Origin: an uncultured Bacteroides sp. | Lineage (GTDB): Bacteria; Bacteroidota; Bacteroidia; Bacteroidales; Bacteroidaceae | NCBI GenBank assembly: GCA_902388495.1 | Contig: CABMPP010000045.1 | Coordinates: forward strand, 1 to 21,316 | Length of the DNA: 21,316 nucleotides | Direction of reading: 5' to 3' | Shown: piece by piece, positions 1 to 5,976 of the stretch | Layout: every line of letters starts with the position of its first letter | Numbering within the stretch: the stretch's first letter is position 1 | Program-made: the position numbers and the translations under genes | Notes under the pieces: model-generated | Database searches by the model: none | Told to the model about the DNA's origin: nothing | The model's input: only the letters and a program-made list of their open reading frames with translations

Positions 1-538
1 ATTGCAAAGACATGGACGTAAAAGCTACGCTTTCTACTCTATCGTTATTGCAGACGTAAGAGCACCACGTGATGGTAAATTTATTGAGAAGATTGGTACT
101 TACAATCCTAACACCAATCCTGCCACAGTAGATTTGAAGTTCGACCGCGCACTGGACTGGGTGATGAAAGGTGCACAACCTACCGACACTGTTCGTAACA
201 TCCTTTCTCGCGAAGGTATTTACATGAAGAAGCACCTCCTTGGCGGTGTGGCTAAAGGCGCATTTGGCGAAGCAGAAGCAGATGCTAAGTTCGAAGCTTG
301 GAAGAACAACAAACAAAGTGGTTTGGCTGCTCTGAAGGCTAAAGAAGAAGAGGCTAAGAAAGCTGAAGCAAAAGCACGCTTGGAAGCTGAAAAGAAAGTA
401 AACGAAGAAAAAGCTAAAGCACTGGCTGAAAAGAAAGCTGCTGAAAATGCTGCTAAAGCCGCTGCCGAAGCTCCTGCTGAAGAAGCAACCGAAGCTGCTG
501 CCGAAGAGGCTCCTGCTACAGAAGCTGCTGCTGAATAA
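1..538 (+). CDS. rpsP: 30S ribosomal protein S16, 5'-truncated by the window edge
   Basis: S16 is a small-subunit ribosomal protein that binds 16S rRNA and helps 30S assembly. The window opens inside the gene: the reading frame is open from the first bases and begins at the conserved LQRHGRK segment, so about six N-terminal codons including the start lie outside. The S16 core ([20 protein letters not shown], then [14 protein letters not shown] and the RNILSREG region) fills the first 80 or so visible residues. After about residue 105 comes a long low-complexity tail rich in Ala, Lys and Glu ([13 protein letters not shown], then [13 protein letters not shown]) that should form a charged helix. 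Such a tail is absent from short proteobacterial S16 (about 80 residues) and is, from memory, usual in Bacteroides. The gene ends in TAA and is followed by a clear terminator. Identification is firm. Confidence 0.96.
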   Translation, partial: LQRHGRKSYAFYSIVIADVRAPRDGKFIEKIGTYNPNTNPATVDLKFDRALDWVMKGAQPTDTVRNILSREGIYMKKHLLGGVAKGAFGEAEADAKFEAWKNNKQSGLAALKAKEEEAKKAEAKARLEAEKKVNEEKAKALAEKKAAENAAKAAAEAPAEEATEAAAEEAPATEAAAE

Positions 539-584
539 GAGTAAGCACAGCATTTTTTCATTAAATATTGGGATTAAAACTATA

Positions 585-619
585 AAATCCTCTTCGGTTC
601 GTGCCGGAGAGGATTTTTT
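585..619 (+). terminator. Intrinsic terminator of rpsP
   Basis: AAATCCTCTTCGG (585-597) pairs with CCGGAGAGGATTT (604-616) through a six-base loop, with one G-U pair. The stem runs into a T tract (614-619). It lies 47 bases after the rpsP stop, so it fits a Rho-independent terminator on the plus strand. Confidence 0.85.
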
Positions 620-624
620 ATTGC

Positions 625-632
625 TATCTTTG
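625..632 (+). promoter_or_regulatory. Candidate -7 promoter box (TATCTTTG) for the TlpA-like gene
   Basis: TATCTTTG matches the Bacteroides -7 consensus TAnnTTTG exactly and sits 31 bases upstream of the ATG at 664, implying a leader of about 25 nt. No good -33 TTTG is seen at the expected distance; that region falls inside the preceding terminator hairpin. This rests on a consensus match only. Confidence 0.5.
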
Positions 633-663
633 CGACTATAATTATTCATAAAAAGAACAAGCA

Positions 664-1761
664 ATGAAAAAGTTTACTTATCTGCTCGCTGTGGCCGCTG
701 TATTTGCAGCTTGTAACGGCGGGAACAAGGGTTACACCGTGACCGGAACCGTAGAAGGTGCTGCCGATGGCGACACTGTATATCTGCAAACTGTGCAAGG
801 ACGCCAATTGGTGAAATTGGATTCTGCAATTATCAAAGGCGGAACATTTACTTTTGAAGGTACACAAGACACTACTGCCAGCCGTTATATCACTTACCAA
901 GCAGCCGGAAAAGATGGCGTGGCTATTGATTTCTTCCTGGAAAACGGAAAAATCAAAATCAACCTGGCGCAAGAGAATAAATCTGCTACCGGTACAGCGA
1001 ATAATGATATCTATCAGGAAATCAAGAATCAGTCCAGCGGTCTGAACAAGCAAATGAAAGATATCTACGAATCCATGTCGGACACCACTCTGAACGACGA
1101 ACAGCGTGATGCAAAAATCAAAGAAATGGATGTGCTGGAAAATAAGATGATAGACATCACCAAGGCAGCTATCAAGCAAAACATCACCAACCCGGTAGGT
1201 ATACTCCTGCTGAAGCAGAATTACTACTATATGGATGTAGCGGAACTCGACCCGCTGATGCCGCAAATCCCGGCCGCCTACGATAATGACGAAATCGTCA
1301 ACAAGATTAAAGGCAATGTAGAGAAGATGAAAGCTACTGCCGTAGGCCAGAAATTCACAGACTTCGAAATGCAGACTCCGGAAGGAAAGGCAGTGAAACT
1401 GTCGGACTACGCAGGTAAAGGAAAGGTTGTCCTCATTGACTTCTGGGCAAGCTGGTGCGGTCCTTGCCGTCGCGAAATGCCTAACCTGGTAGAAGCTTAT
1501 GCCAAATACAAAAACAAGAACTTCGAAATCGTCGGCGTATCTTTGGACCGCGACGGCGAATCATGGAAAGAGGGCATCAAGAAGCTGAACATCACTTGGC
1601 CGCAAATGTCCGACTTGCAATACTGGAACAGCGAAGGTGCTAAATTGTACGCTGTAAGCAGCATTCCTCACACTGTACTCATCGATGGCGAAGGTACTAT
1701 CATCGCCCGCGGACTGCATGGTGACGAATTGCAGGAAAAGCTGGCTGAAGTAATCAAATAA
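664..1761 (+). CDS. TlpA/ResA-like thioredoxin-fold lipoprotein with N-terminal DUF4369-like domain
   Basis: This is probably a periplasm-facing, membrane-anchored thiol-disulfide oxidoreductase. The first 17 residues form a lipoprotein signal (MKKFTYLLAVAAVFAAC), with the lipobox cysteine at C17. Residues from about 24 to 115 (YTVTGTVEGAADGDTVYL onward) look like the beta-rich DUF4369 domain common in Bacteroidetes TlpA proteins, followed by a Lys/Glu-rich helical linker. The C-terminal AhpC/TSA-TlpA domain (about 229-365) has the redox motif W264-C-G-P-C268 and the cis-proline region SSIPHT (P335). The 365-residue length is normal for this architecture. It appears monocistronic: terminator and promoter before it, repeat array after it. 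The ATG at 664 is the only start that gives a proper signal peptide. Substrate unknown; cytochrome maturation or disulfide reduction is possible but not shown. Confidence 0.9.
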   Translation: MKKFTYLLAVAAVFAACNGGNKGYTVTGTVEGAADGDTVYLQTVQGRQLVKLDSAIIKGGTFTFEGTQDTTASRYITYQAAGKDGVAIDFFLENGKIKINLAQENKSATGTANNDIYQEIKNQSSGLNKQMKDIYESMSDTTLNDEQRDAKIKEMDVLENKMIDITKAAIKQNITNPVGILLLKQNYYYMDVAELDPLMPQIPAAYDNDEIVNKIKGNVEKMKATAVGQKFTDFEMQTPEGKAVKLSDYAGKGKVVLIDFWASWCGPCRREMPNLVEAYAKYKNKNFEIVGVSLDRDGESWKEGIKKLNITWPQMSDLQYWNSEGAKLYAVSSIPHTVLIDGEGTIIARGLHGDELQEKLAEVIK

Positions 1762-1786
1762 ACAGCACTCCTTATTATCCGAAAAA

Positions 1787-1921
1787 TCAAATGCCACACT
1801 TCGTTAAGTCAAATGCCTCAGGGCAAGTCTTACGAAGTGTGGCATTTGCATTTACAAAGTGTGGCATTTGCCCTGATAAAGTGTGGCATTTCGAACGACG
1901 AAGTGGCGCATTGCACATTTA
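1787..1921. repeat. 22-bp-period repeat array (two inverted units, four direct units) between convergent genes
   Basis: Four direct units begin at 1834, 1856, 1878 and 1900, exactly 22 bp apart. The core AAAGTGTGGCATTTGC is near-perfect in the first three and degenerate in the fourth (GAAGTGGCGCATTGC). Two inverted units begin at 1787 and 1809, again 22 bp apart, sharing TCAAATGCC. The arm CAAATGCCACACTTCGT (1788-1804) is a perfect 17-bp inverted repeat of 1832-1848. The array fills the gap between the TlpA-like stop and the MetE-like stop and overlaps the latter's stop codon. There is no T tract after the hairpin, so it is not a classical terminator, although it may end transcription from both sides. 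Confidence 0.85.
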
Positions 1922-2884
1922 AGAGAATATACGCTCTACCATTTCCATTCCCAGCCGCACGGTTTCCCACTGCTTGGCTTCGTCATCATCCGAAGGAGAA
2001 AGAAATACGCTTGCATCGGGCAAGCATAACGTGAAGCGTTTTAAAGGAATATAATTCAGCACACTTTCCGTCTTGGCTTGCAACTCGTCCAACTCGTCTT
2101 CATTGGGATAACGGGACAGTACAAAACCAAAAACCGCCTCCTTCTCGTGTATAAACCACAGCAAACGGTTACGGTCGCACGAACCGCAATCATAATTCAG
2201 GAAATAGGCATCGGCTCCATGAAGCTGAATCAACATGCCCGTAGGTGCATGAAAAGCAACGTACATTCCGGACGGACGTTCGCGCAAAACACGGTTGTTC
2301 AGACGAATAGTCTCCTCCATAATAACAGAATTCACTCCGTCAAATTGAATGTAACGGCAACCGGCATCATAGAGTTTGGTAAGCAGAAAACGATAACAAG
2401 CGGCAATATCATCCGTCAGGAGCCTGACGTCGGGATAAACGGTTTCCATTTGGGTGCGTTCCACACGCTGAAGAATCTGAGTCATAACTTCGGCCGGCGA
2501 AGGGATATGCTGTTTCGCCATCACACCCTCTCCTGCTATGGAAAGCAAAAAGGCAAATTCCTCGAAAATGGGATGTTCGGACAAACTGATCCGTTCTGTA
2601 ATTTCCAAGGCAGAACCTTCGGAGAACGGACCTTTAGAATGAAAACCGTTCCAGCCTTCCAGGAAGTCGCGGCTTCGAAAGCCTCCATCCGAAACGACCT
2701 TCATGCCTCCCGCCTTCAATCGTTCCACCAGGTTGCGCACTTCTGCATCTTCAATCGCCTGCAAGGTTTGCCGGCTCACTTGTCCACTCTGATACCGCAC
2801 GCGAGCGTCTTTCAATGCACTGGGTACACAGAAAGCTCCGGCTATATCAATCTTAAATGGAGGAAATACATTTGCCATACTCAT
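1919..2884 (-). CDS. MetE C-terminal-like / YxjG-YxjH family protein with altered zinc-ligand positions
   Basis: The protein resembles the cobalamin-independent methionine synthase C-terminal barrel and its stand-alone relatives (COG0620, Bacillus YxjG). N-terminal landmarks are IDIAGAFCVPSALKDAR, then QAIEDAEVRNLVERLKAGGMKVVSDGGFR, a typical D-G-E/G-F-R segment. Residues C-terminal to this show YIQFDGVNSVI. True members bind catalytic Zn2+ through His-x-Cys, Glu and a late Cys. Here the first site reads H212-A-P214, the Glu position of FLEYD reads FLN230YD, and the late CGFAS-type Cys is not recognisable (LCLPDASVFLS). The zinc site therefore looks lost or rebuilt and methyltransferase activity is doubtful. 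There are two possible starts: ATG at 2884, and ATG at 2878, which has better spacing to a GAAAGG at 2885-2890. Length 321 (or 319) residues. Convergent with the TlpA-like gene. Confidence 0.78.
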   Translation of the reverse strand: MSMANVFPPFKIDIAGAFCVPSALKDARVRYQSGQVSRQTLQAIEDAEVRNLVERLKAGGMKVVSDGGFRSRDFLEGWNGFHSKGPFSEGSALEITERISLSEHPIFEEFAFLLSIAGEGVMAKQHIPSPAEVMTQILQRVERTQMETVYPDVRLLTDDIAACYRFLLTKLYDAGCRYIQFDGVNSVIMEETIRLNNRVLRERPSGMYVAFHAPTGMLIQLHGADAYFLNYDCGSCDRNRLLWFIHEKEAVFGFVLSRYPNEDELDELQAKTESVLNYIPLKRFTLCLPDASVFLSPSDDDEAKQWETVRLGMEMVERIFS

Positions 2885-2962
2885 CCTTTCTTTAATTGAT
2901 TTTTTGTATTGTATTTAATGGTACTTTAGTAAGGACGAACGCCTTAAAGAAATCAATGGATG

Positions 2963-2970
2963 CAAATATA
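2963..2970 (-). promoter_or_regulatory. Candidate -7 promoter box for the MetE-like gene
   Basis: Read on the minus strand this is TATATTTG, an exact match to TAnnTTTG, giving a leader of roughly 70 nt. No clear -33 TTTG was found at the usual distance, so support is limited to the -7 box. Confidence 0.4.
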
Positions 2971-3200
2971 ACTAAAGTATTCGAAAAATCGTAATCTGCC
3001 CAAAAGATTTATCTTCATTTGACATTTCGAAATTTGACGTCACAACTACGGAAAGTAATTATCAGTAACGAGAAACTTTAGGAACAATAATATTAGCAAA
3101 GTTTTCCATTTCAGCAACAACAACCACTGTATATCAACTGATTAACACTTTTTAGAAACGAAAAAGTTTCCCAAAACAGAAAACATACAAATAAGAGTGA

Positions 3201-3208
3201 TACCTTTG
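3201..3208 (+). promoter_or_regulatory. Candidate -7 promoter box (TACCTTTG) for nrdD-nrdG
   Basis: TACCTTTG fits TAnnTTTG and lies 48 bases before the nrdD ATG, implying a start of transcription near 3215. An AAAAGG (3249-3254) just before the ATG could serve as a weak ribosome binding site. The -33 element is not obvious. Confidence 0.5.
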
Positions 3209-3256
3209 TCCCCGCAATTAAACAGAATAAATAATACCATATTAGTCTAAAAGGTT

Positions 3257-5266
3257 ATGATACAGACAGTACTCAAGCGTGACGGACGCGTCGTCGGTTT
3301 CAATGAAGAGAAAATAGCTACCGCCATCCGTAAAGCAGAGACGCGCGACATGTTTCTGGAAATCATCAACATCAAGTCCAACGACATCACGCGCGAGAAC
3401 GCCAATATGAATGCAGACACGCCGGCAGGCATGATGATGAAGTTTGCCAGCGAAACCACCAAACCGTTTGTAGACGACTATCTGCTGAGCGAAGAGGTGC
3501 TGGATGCCGTCAACCATAATTACCTGCACATCCACGATAAGGATTACTATCCCACCAAGAGCCTGACGTGCGTGCAGCACCCCCTGGACCGTATCCTGAA
3601 GTACGGCTTCTCTGCCGGACACGGAGAATCACGTCCGGCAAAGCGCATCGAGACTGCCAGCATCCTGGGATGTATCTCGCTGGAAACGGCACAGAACGAG
3701 ATGCACGGCGGACAGGCCATTCCTGCCTTCGACTTCTATCTGGCTCCCTACGTGCGAAACAGCTACATCGAAGAAATCAAGAACCTGGAAGAACTGAACG
3801 GGAAAGATTACTCGCATCTCTATCAAAAAGAGCTGACCGACTACCTGCAACAACCATTGGACGGGCTGTCCGACGAGAAGCGTATCGTCCAGCATGCCAT
3901 AAACAAGACCGTAGCGCGCGTACATCAGTCGATGGAAGCGTTTATACACAATATGAATACAATCCATTCGCGCGGAGGAAACCAGGTGGTGTTCAGCTCC
4001 ATCAACTACGGAACGGACACTTCGGCCGAAGGGCGCTGCATTATCCGCGAACTACTGAAGAGTACCTACCAAGGTGTGGGCAACGGAGAGACAGCCATCT
4101 TCCCCATTCAGATATGGAAAAAGAAACGTGGAGTGAGTTATCTGCCGGAAGACCGCAACTACGACCTCTACCAGCTAGCCTGCAAAGTGACTGCCCGCCG
4201 CTTCTTCCCCAACTTCCTGAACCTGGATGCTACCTTCAACCAGAGCGAAGACTGGAAGGCCGACGATCCGCAACGCTACCAGTACGAAGTAGCCACGATG
4301 GGCTGCCGTACACGTGTCTTTGAAAACCGTTTCGGACCGAAAACATCCATCGGGCGCGGAAATATTTCATTCTCTACCATCAACATCGTGCGTCTGGGCA
4401 TCGAGTGCATGAACATAGAGGACAAGGAACTGCGCATCTCCAAATTCTTTGCCAAACTCGATGCCATGCTCGAAGTAACTGCACGCCAGCTGCACGAACG
4501 CATGGAATTCCAGAAAACGGCATTCGCCAAACAATTCCCGTTGCTGATGTCCGCCTTGTGGCTGGGCAGCGAAAAGCTGAAGCCGAACGATACCATCGCT
4601 TCCGTCATCAACCAGGGAACGCTGGGCATCGGTTTCATCGGACTGGCAGAATGCCTGGTGGCCCTCATCGGAAAACATCACGGAGAATCAGCAGAAGCGC
4701 AGGACCTGGGACTGAAGATTGTGACTTATATGCGCGATCGCGCCACCCAGTTCTCCGAGCAATATCAGCACAATTACAGTGTGCTTGCCACCCCGGCCGA
4801 AGGGCTTTCGGGAAAGTTCACACGCGTAGACCGTAAGAAGTTCGGCAGCTTGCCGGGAATTACAGACCGCGATTACTACACGAATTCCAACCACATTCCG
4901 GTGTACTACAAATGCAGTGCCCGCCACAAGGCGGAAGTGGAAGCTCCCTATCACGACCTGACGCGCGGCGGCCACATCTTCTATGTAGAAATGGACGGAG
5001 ACGCCACCCACAATCCGGAAGTCATTATGCGCGTGGTAGATATGATGGACCGCTACAACATCGGCTACGGCTCCGTGAACCACAACCGCAACCGTTGCCT
5101 GGAATGCGGTTACGAGAACTCTACGCCCGACCTGGAAGTATGCCCCAAATGTGGCAACCGGCACATCGACAAGCTGCAACGCATCACCGGCTACCTGGTG
5201 GGAACAACCGACCGCTGGAACAATGCCAAGCTGGCAGAGCTGAACGACCGCGTCATCCACAATTAG
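3257..5266 (+). CDS. nrdD: Anaerobic (class III) ribonucleoside-triphosphate reductase with a shortened ATP-cone
   Basis: NrdD reduces ribonucleoside triphosphates to dNTPs without oxygen, using a glycyl radical installed by NrdG. The conserved catalytic cysteines are C105 (SLTCVQHP) and C350 (MGCRTRVF). A zinc finger is formed by C614, C617, C629 and C632, and the radical glycine is G645 in RITGYLVGTTDRWN, by analogy with E. coli G681. The N-terminus is odd. It starts like an ATP-cone (MIQTVLKRDGRVVGFNEEKI), but after AIRKA (residues 23-27) it passes straight to ETRDMFLEI, a segment that normally follows a cone of about 90 residues. Roughly 60 residues of the dATP/ATP-binding regulatory cone are missing, and the total is 669 residues against 712 in E. 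coli. The frame is intact, so the catalytic core should be made. nrdG follows after 42 nt. Confidence 0.95.
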   Translation: MIQTVLKRDGRVVGFNEEKIATAIRKAETRDMFLEIINIKSNDITRENANMNADTPAGMMMKFASETTKPFVDDYLLSEEVLDAVNHNYLHIHDKDYYPTKSLTCVQHPLDRILKYGFSAGHGESRPAKRIETASILGCISLETAQNEMHGGQAIPAFDFYLAPYVRNSYIEEIKNLEELNGKDYSHLYQKELTDYLQQPLDGLSDEKRIVQHAINKTVARVHQSMEAFIHNMNTIHSRGGNQVVFSSINYGTDTSAEGRCIIRELLKSTYQGVGNGETAIFPIQIWKKKRGVSYLPEDRNYDLYQLACKVTARRFFPNFLNLDATFNQSEDWKADDPQRYQYEVATMGCRTRVFENRFGPKTSIGRGNISFSTINIVRLGIECMNIEDKELRISKFFAKLDAMLEVTARQLHERMEFQKTAFAKQFPLLMSALWLGSEKLKPNDTIASVINQGTLGIGFIGLAECLVALIGKHHGESAEAQDLGLKIVTYMRDRATQFSEQYQHNYSVLATPAEGLSGKFTRVDRKKFGSLPGITDRDYYTNSNHIPVYYKCSARHKAEVEAPYHDLTRGGHIFYVEMDGDATHNPEVIMRVVDMMDRYNIGYGSVNHNRNRCLECGYENSTPDLEVCPKCGNRHIDKLQRITGYLVGTTDRWNNAKLAELNDRVIHN

Positions 5267-5308
5267 GTCCCTCTTATCATTTTTAATTCTTAACTTTTAA
5301 TTGAACCA

Positions 5309-5809
5309 GTGCTTTCCATTCTCGATATTTTAGAAGATACCACAGTGGACGGTCCGGGCTTCCGGACCGCCATCTATGCCGCCGGATGTCCCAACGGATG
5401 TCCCGGTTGCCACAACCCGGAGTCATGGGACATCAACTGCGGACGCTGGATGCATACCGACGAGATACTGCAAAAGGTACTTGCCGATAGTTTTGCAGAC
5501 GTCACCTTCAGCGGTGGCGACCCGATGTACCAACCGGAGGGCTTTACCAAACTGGCACATGCCATCAAGAAACAAACCCGCAAAAACATCTGGTGCTACA
5601 CCGGATATACTTTTGAGAAGTTATTGCAGAATCCACGCCAGGCCCAGTTACTGGAGTACATCGACGTATTGGTGGACGGGAAATTCAAGGAAGAGTTGAA
5701 GGACGAAGATCTCTACTTCCGCGGAAGCAGGAACCAAAGGCTGATTGACGTACAGGCTTCTCTAAAGAGGAATGAGACGGTAGTTTACCACTATAATCCG
5801 AAAATCTGA
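5309..5809 (+). CDS. nrdG: Anaerobic ribonucleotide reductase activating protein (radical SAM)
   Basis: NrdG is the radical-SAM activase that cleaves S-adenosylmethionine with a [4Fe-4S] cluster to generate the glycyl radical on NrdD. The cluster motif is C27-P-N-G-C31-P-G-C34 (CX3CX2C), followed by a GGDP-type SAM-binding segment at S68-G-G-D-P72 and the C-terminal region LVDGKFKEELKDEDLYFRGS, typical of NrdG. The length of 166 residues is normal. Translation most likely starts at GTG 5309: an in-frame stop at 5291 and no ATG in between leave no better choice, and the product MLSILDILEDTTVDGPGFR matches the family start. It lies 42 nt after nrdD, probably in one transcript, with an AT-rich spacer and no terminator between them. 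Confidence 0.95.
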   Translation: MLSILDILEDTTVDGPGFRTAIYAAGCPNGCPGCHNPESWDINCGRWMHTDEILQKVLADSFADVTFSGGDPMYQPEGFTKLAHAIKKQTRKNIWCYTGYTFEKLLQNPRQAQLLEYIDVLVDGKFKEELKDEDLYFRGSRNQRLIDVQASLKRNETVVYHYNPKI

Positions 5810-5815
5810 GATTGC

Positions 5816-5888
5816 GCTTGCGAACATGTATTCGCACAGCGCGAATACATGTTCAAGCAGTGCGAATATCTGTTCGCGCTGCTTGAAC
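5816..5888. repeat. 21-bp-period repeat with two overlapping, mutually exclusive hairpins after nrdG
   Basis: Three units begin at 5820, 5841 and 5862 (21 bp apart): GCGAACATGTATTCGC, GCGAATACATGTTC and GCGAATATCTGTTCGCGC. Hairpin 1 pairs GAACATGTATTCGC (5822-5835) perfectly with 5841-5854 through a five-base loop, with an extra GCTT/AAGC helix outside. Hairpin 2 pairs GTTCAAGCAGTGCGAA (5851-5866) with 5873-5888, with one G-U pair. The two share bases 5851-5858, so they cannot fully form together. The element starts just after the nrdG stop and may act as a bidirectional terminator or an mRNA 3'-end stabiliser. Confidence 0.8.
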
Positions 5889-5900
5889 AGAGAATAGATA

Positions 5901-5966
5901 CTAAAGAAAAGAACTTATCTCCCTATACCTCAGAACTTTTCTCTCAGTATCGGAGAAGTTTTCTCT
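5901..5966. repeat. Three diverged 22-bp tandem units downstream of the exporter gene
   Basis: Units at 5901, 5923 and 5945 share the pattern CTATAC....AGAACTTTTCTC, with about 15 or 16 identical bases of 22 between neighbours. The last two end in TTTTCTCT. The array begins 10 bases after the minus-strand exporter stop, reading leftward, and follows the hairpin array of the nrdG side. Function not known. Confidence 0.55.
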
Positions 5967-5976
5967 ATATATCCCG

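Larger units (their letters stand above)
2885..3256. other. 372-bp divergent regulatory gap between the MetE-like gene and nrdD
   Basis: No gene is supported here. The region is AT-rich and holds the leader and promoter of the MetE-like gene (left part) and the nrdD promoter (right part). Visible structure includes a repeated ATTTGAC (3019-3025 and 3033-3039) flanking TTTCGAAA, a small palindrome ATCA-AC-TGAT (3133-3142), and GAAAC/GTTTC arms (3155-3159 and 3166-3170). Any of these could be a regulator site, but none matches a named operator well enough to assign. No riboswitch was recognised. Confidence 0.6.

Noticed and set aside
1787..1921. Possible CRISPR array
   Set aside because: The units are contiguous 22-bp repeats with only a few variable bases, include inverted copies, and have no spacers of CRISPR length or cas genes.
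1813..2034. A small plus-strand frame across the 22-bp array
   Set aside because: The repeat period is not a multiple of three and the frame runs into the antisense of the MetE-like gene, so it is not coding.
2078..2899. A 273-codon plus-strand open frame opposite the MetE-like gene
   Set aside because: The minus-strand protein has clear family motifs; this frame has none and is a shadow.
2885..3256. Riboswitch (SAM or cobalamin) upstream of the MetE-like gene or nrdD
   Set aside because: No characteristic conserved core or multi-helix junction was recognised; the leaders implied by the candidate promoters are short.
3568..4323. A 251-codon frame inside nrdD, rich in Arg and Pro
   Set aside because: It is an out-of-frame shadow of a conserved enzyme, with the unusual composition expected of one.
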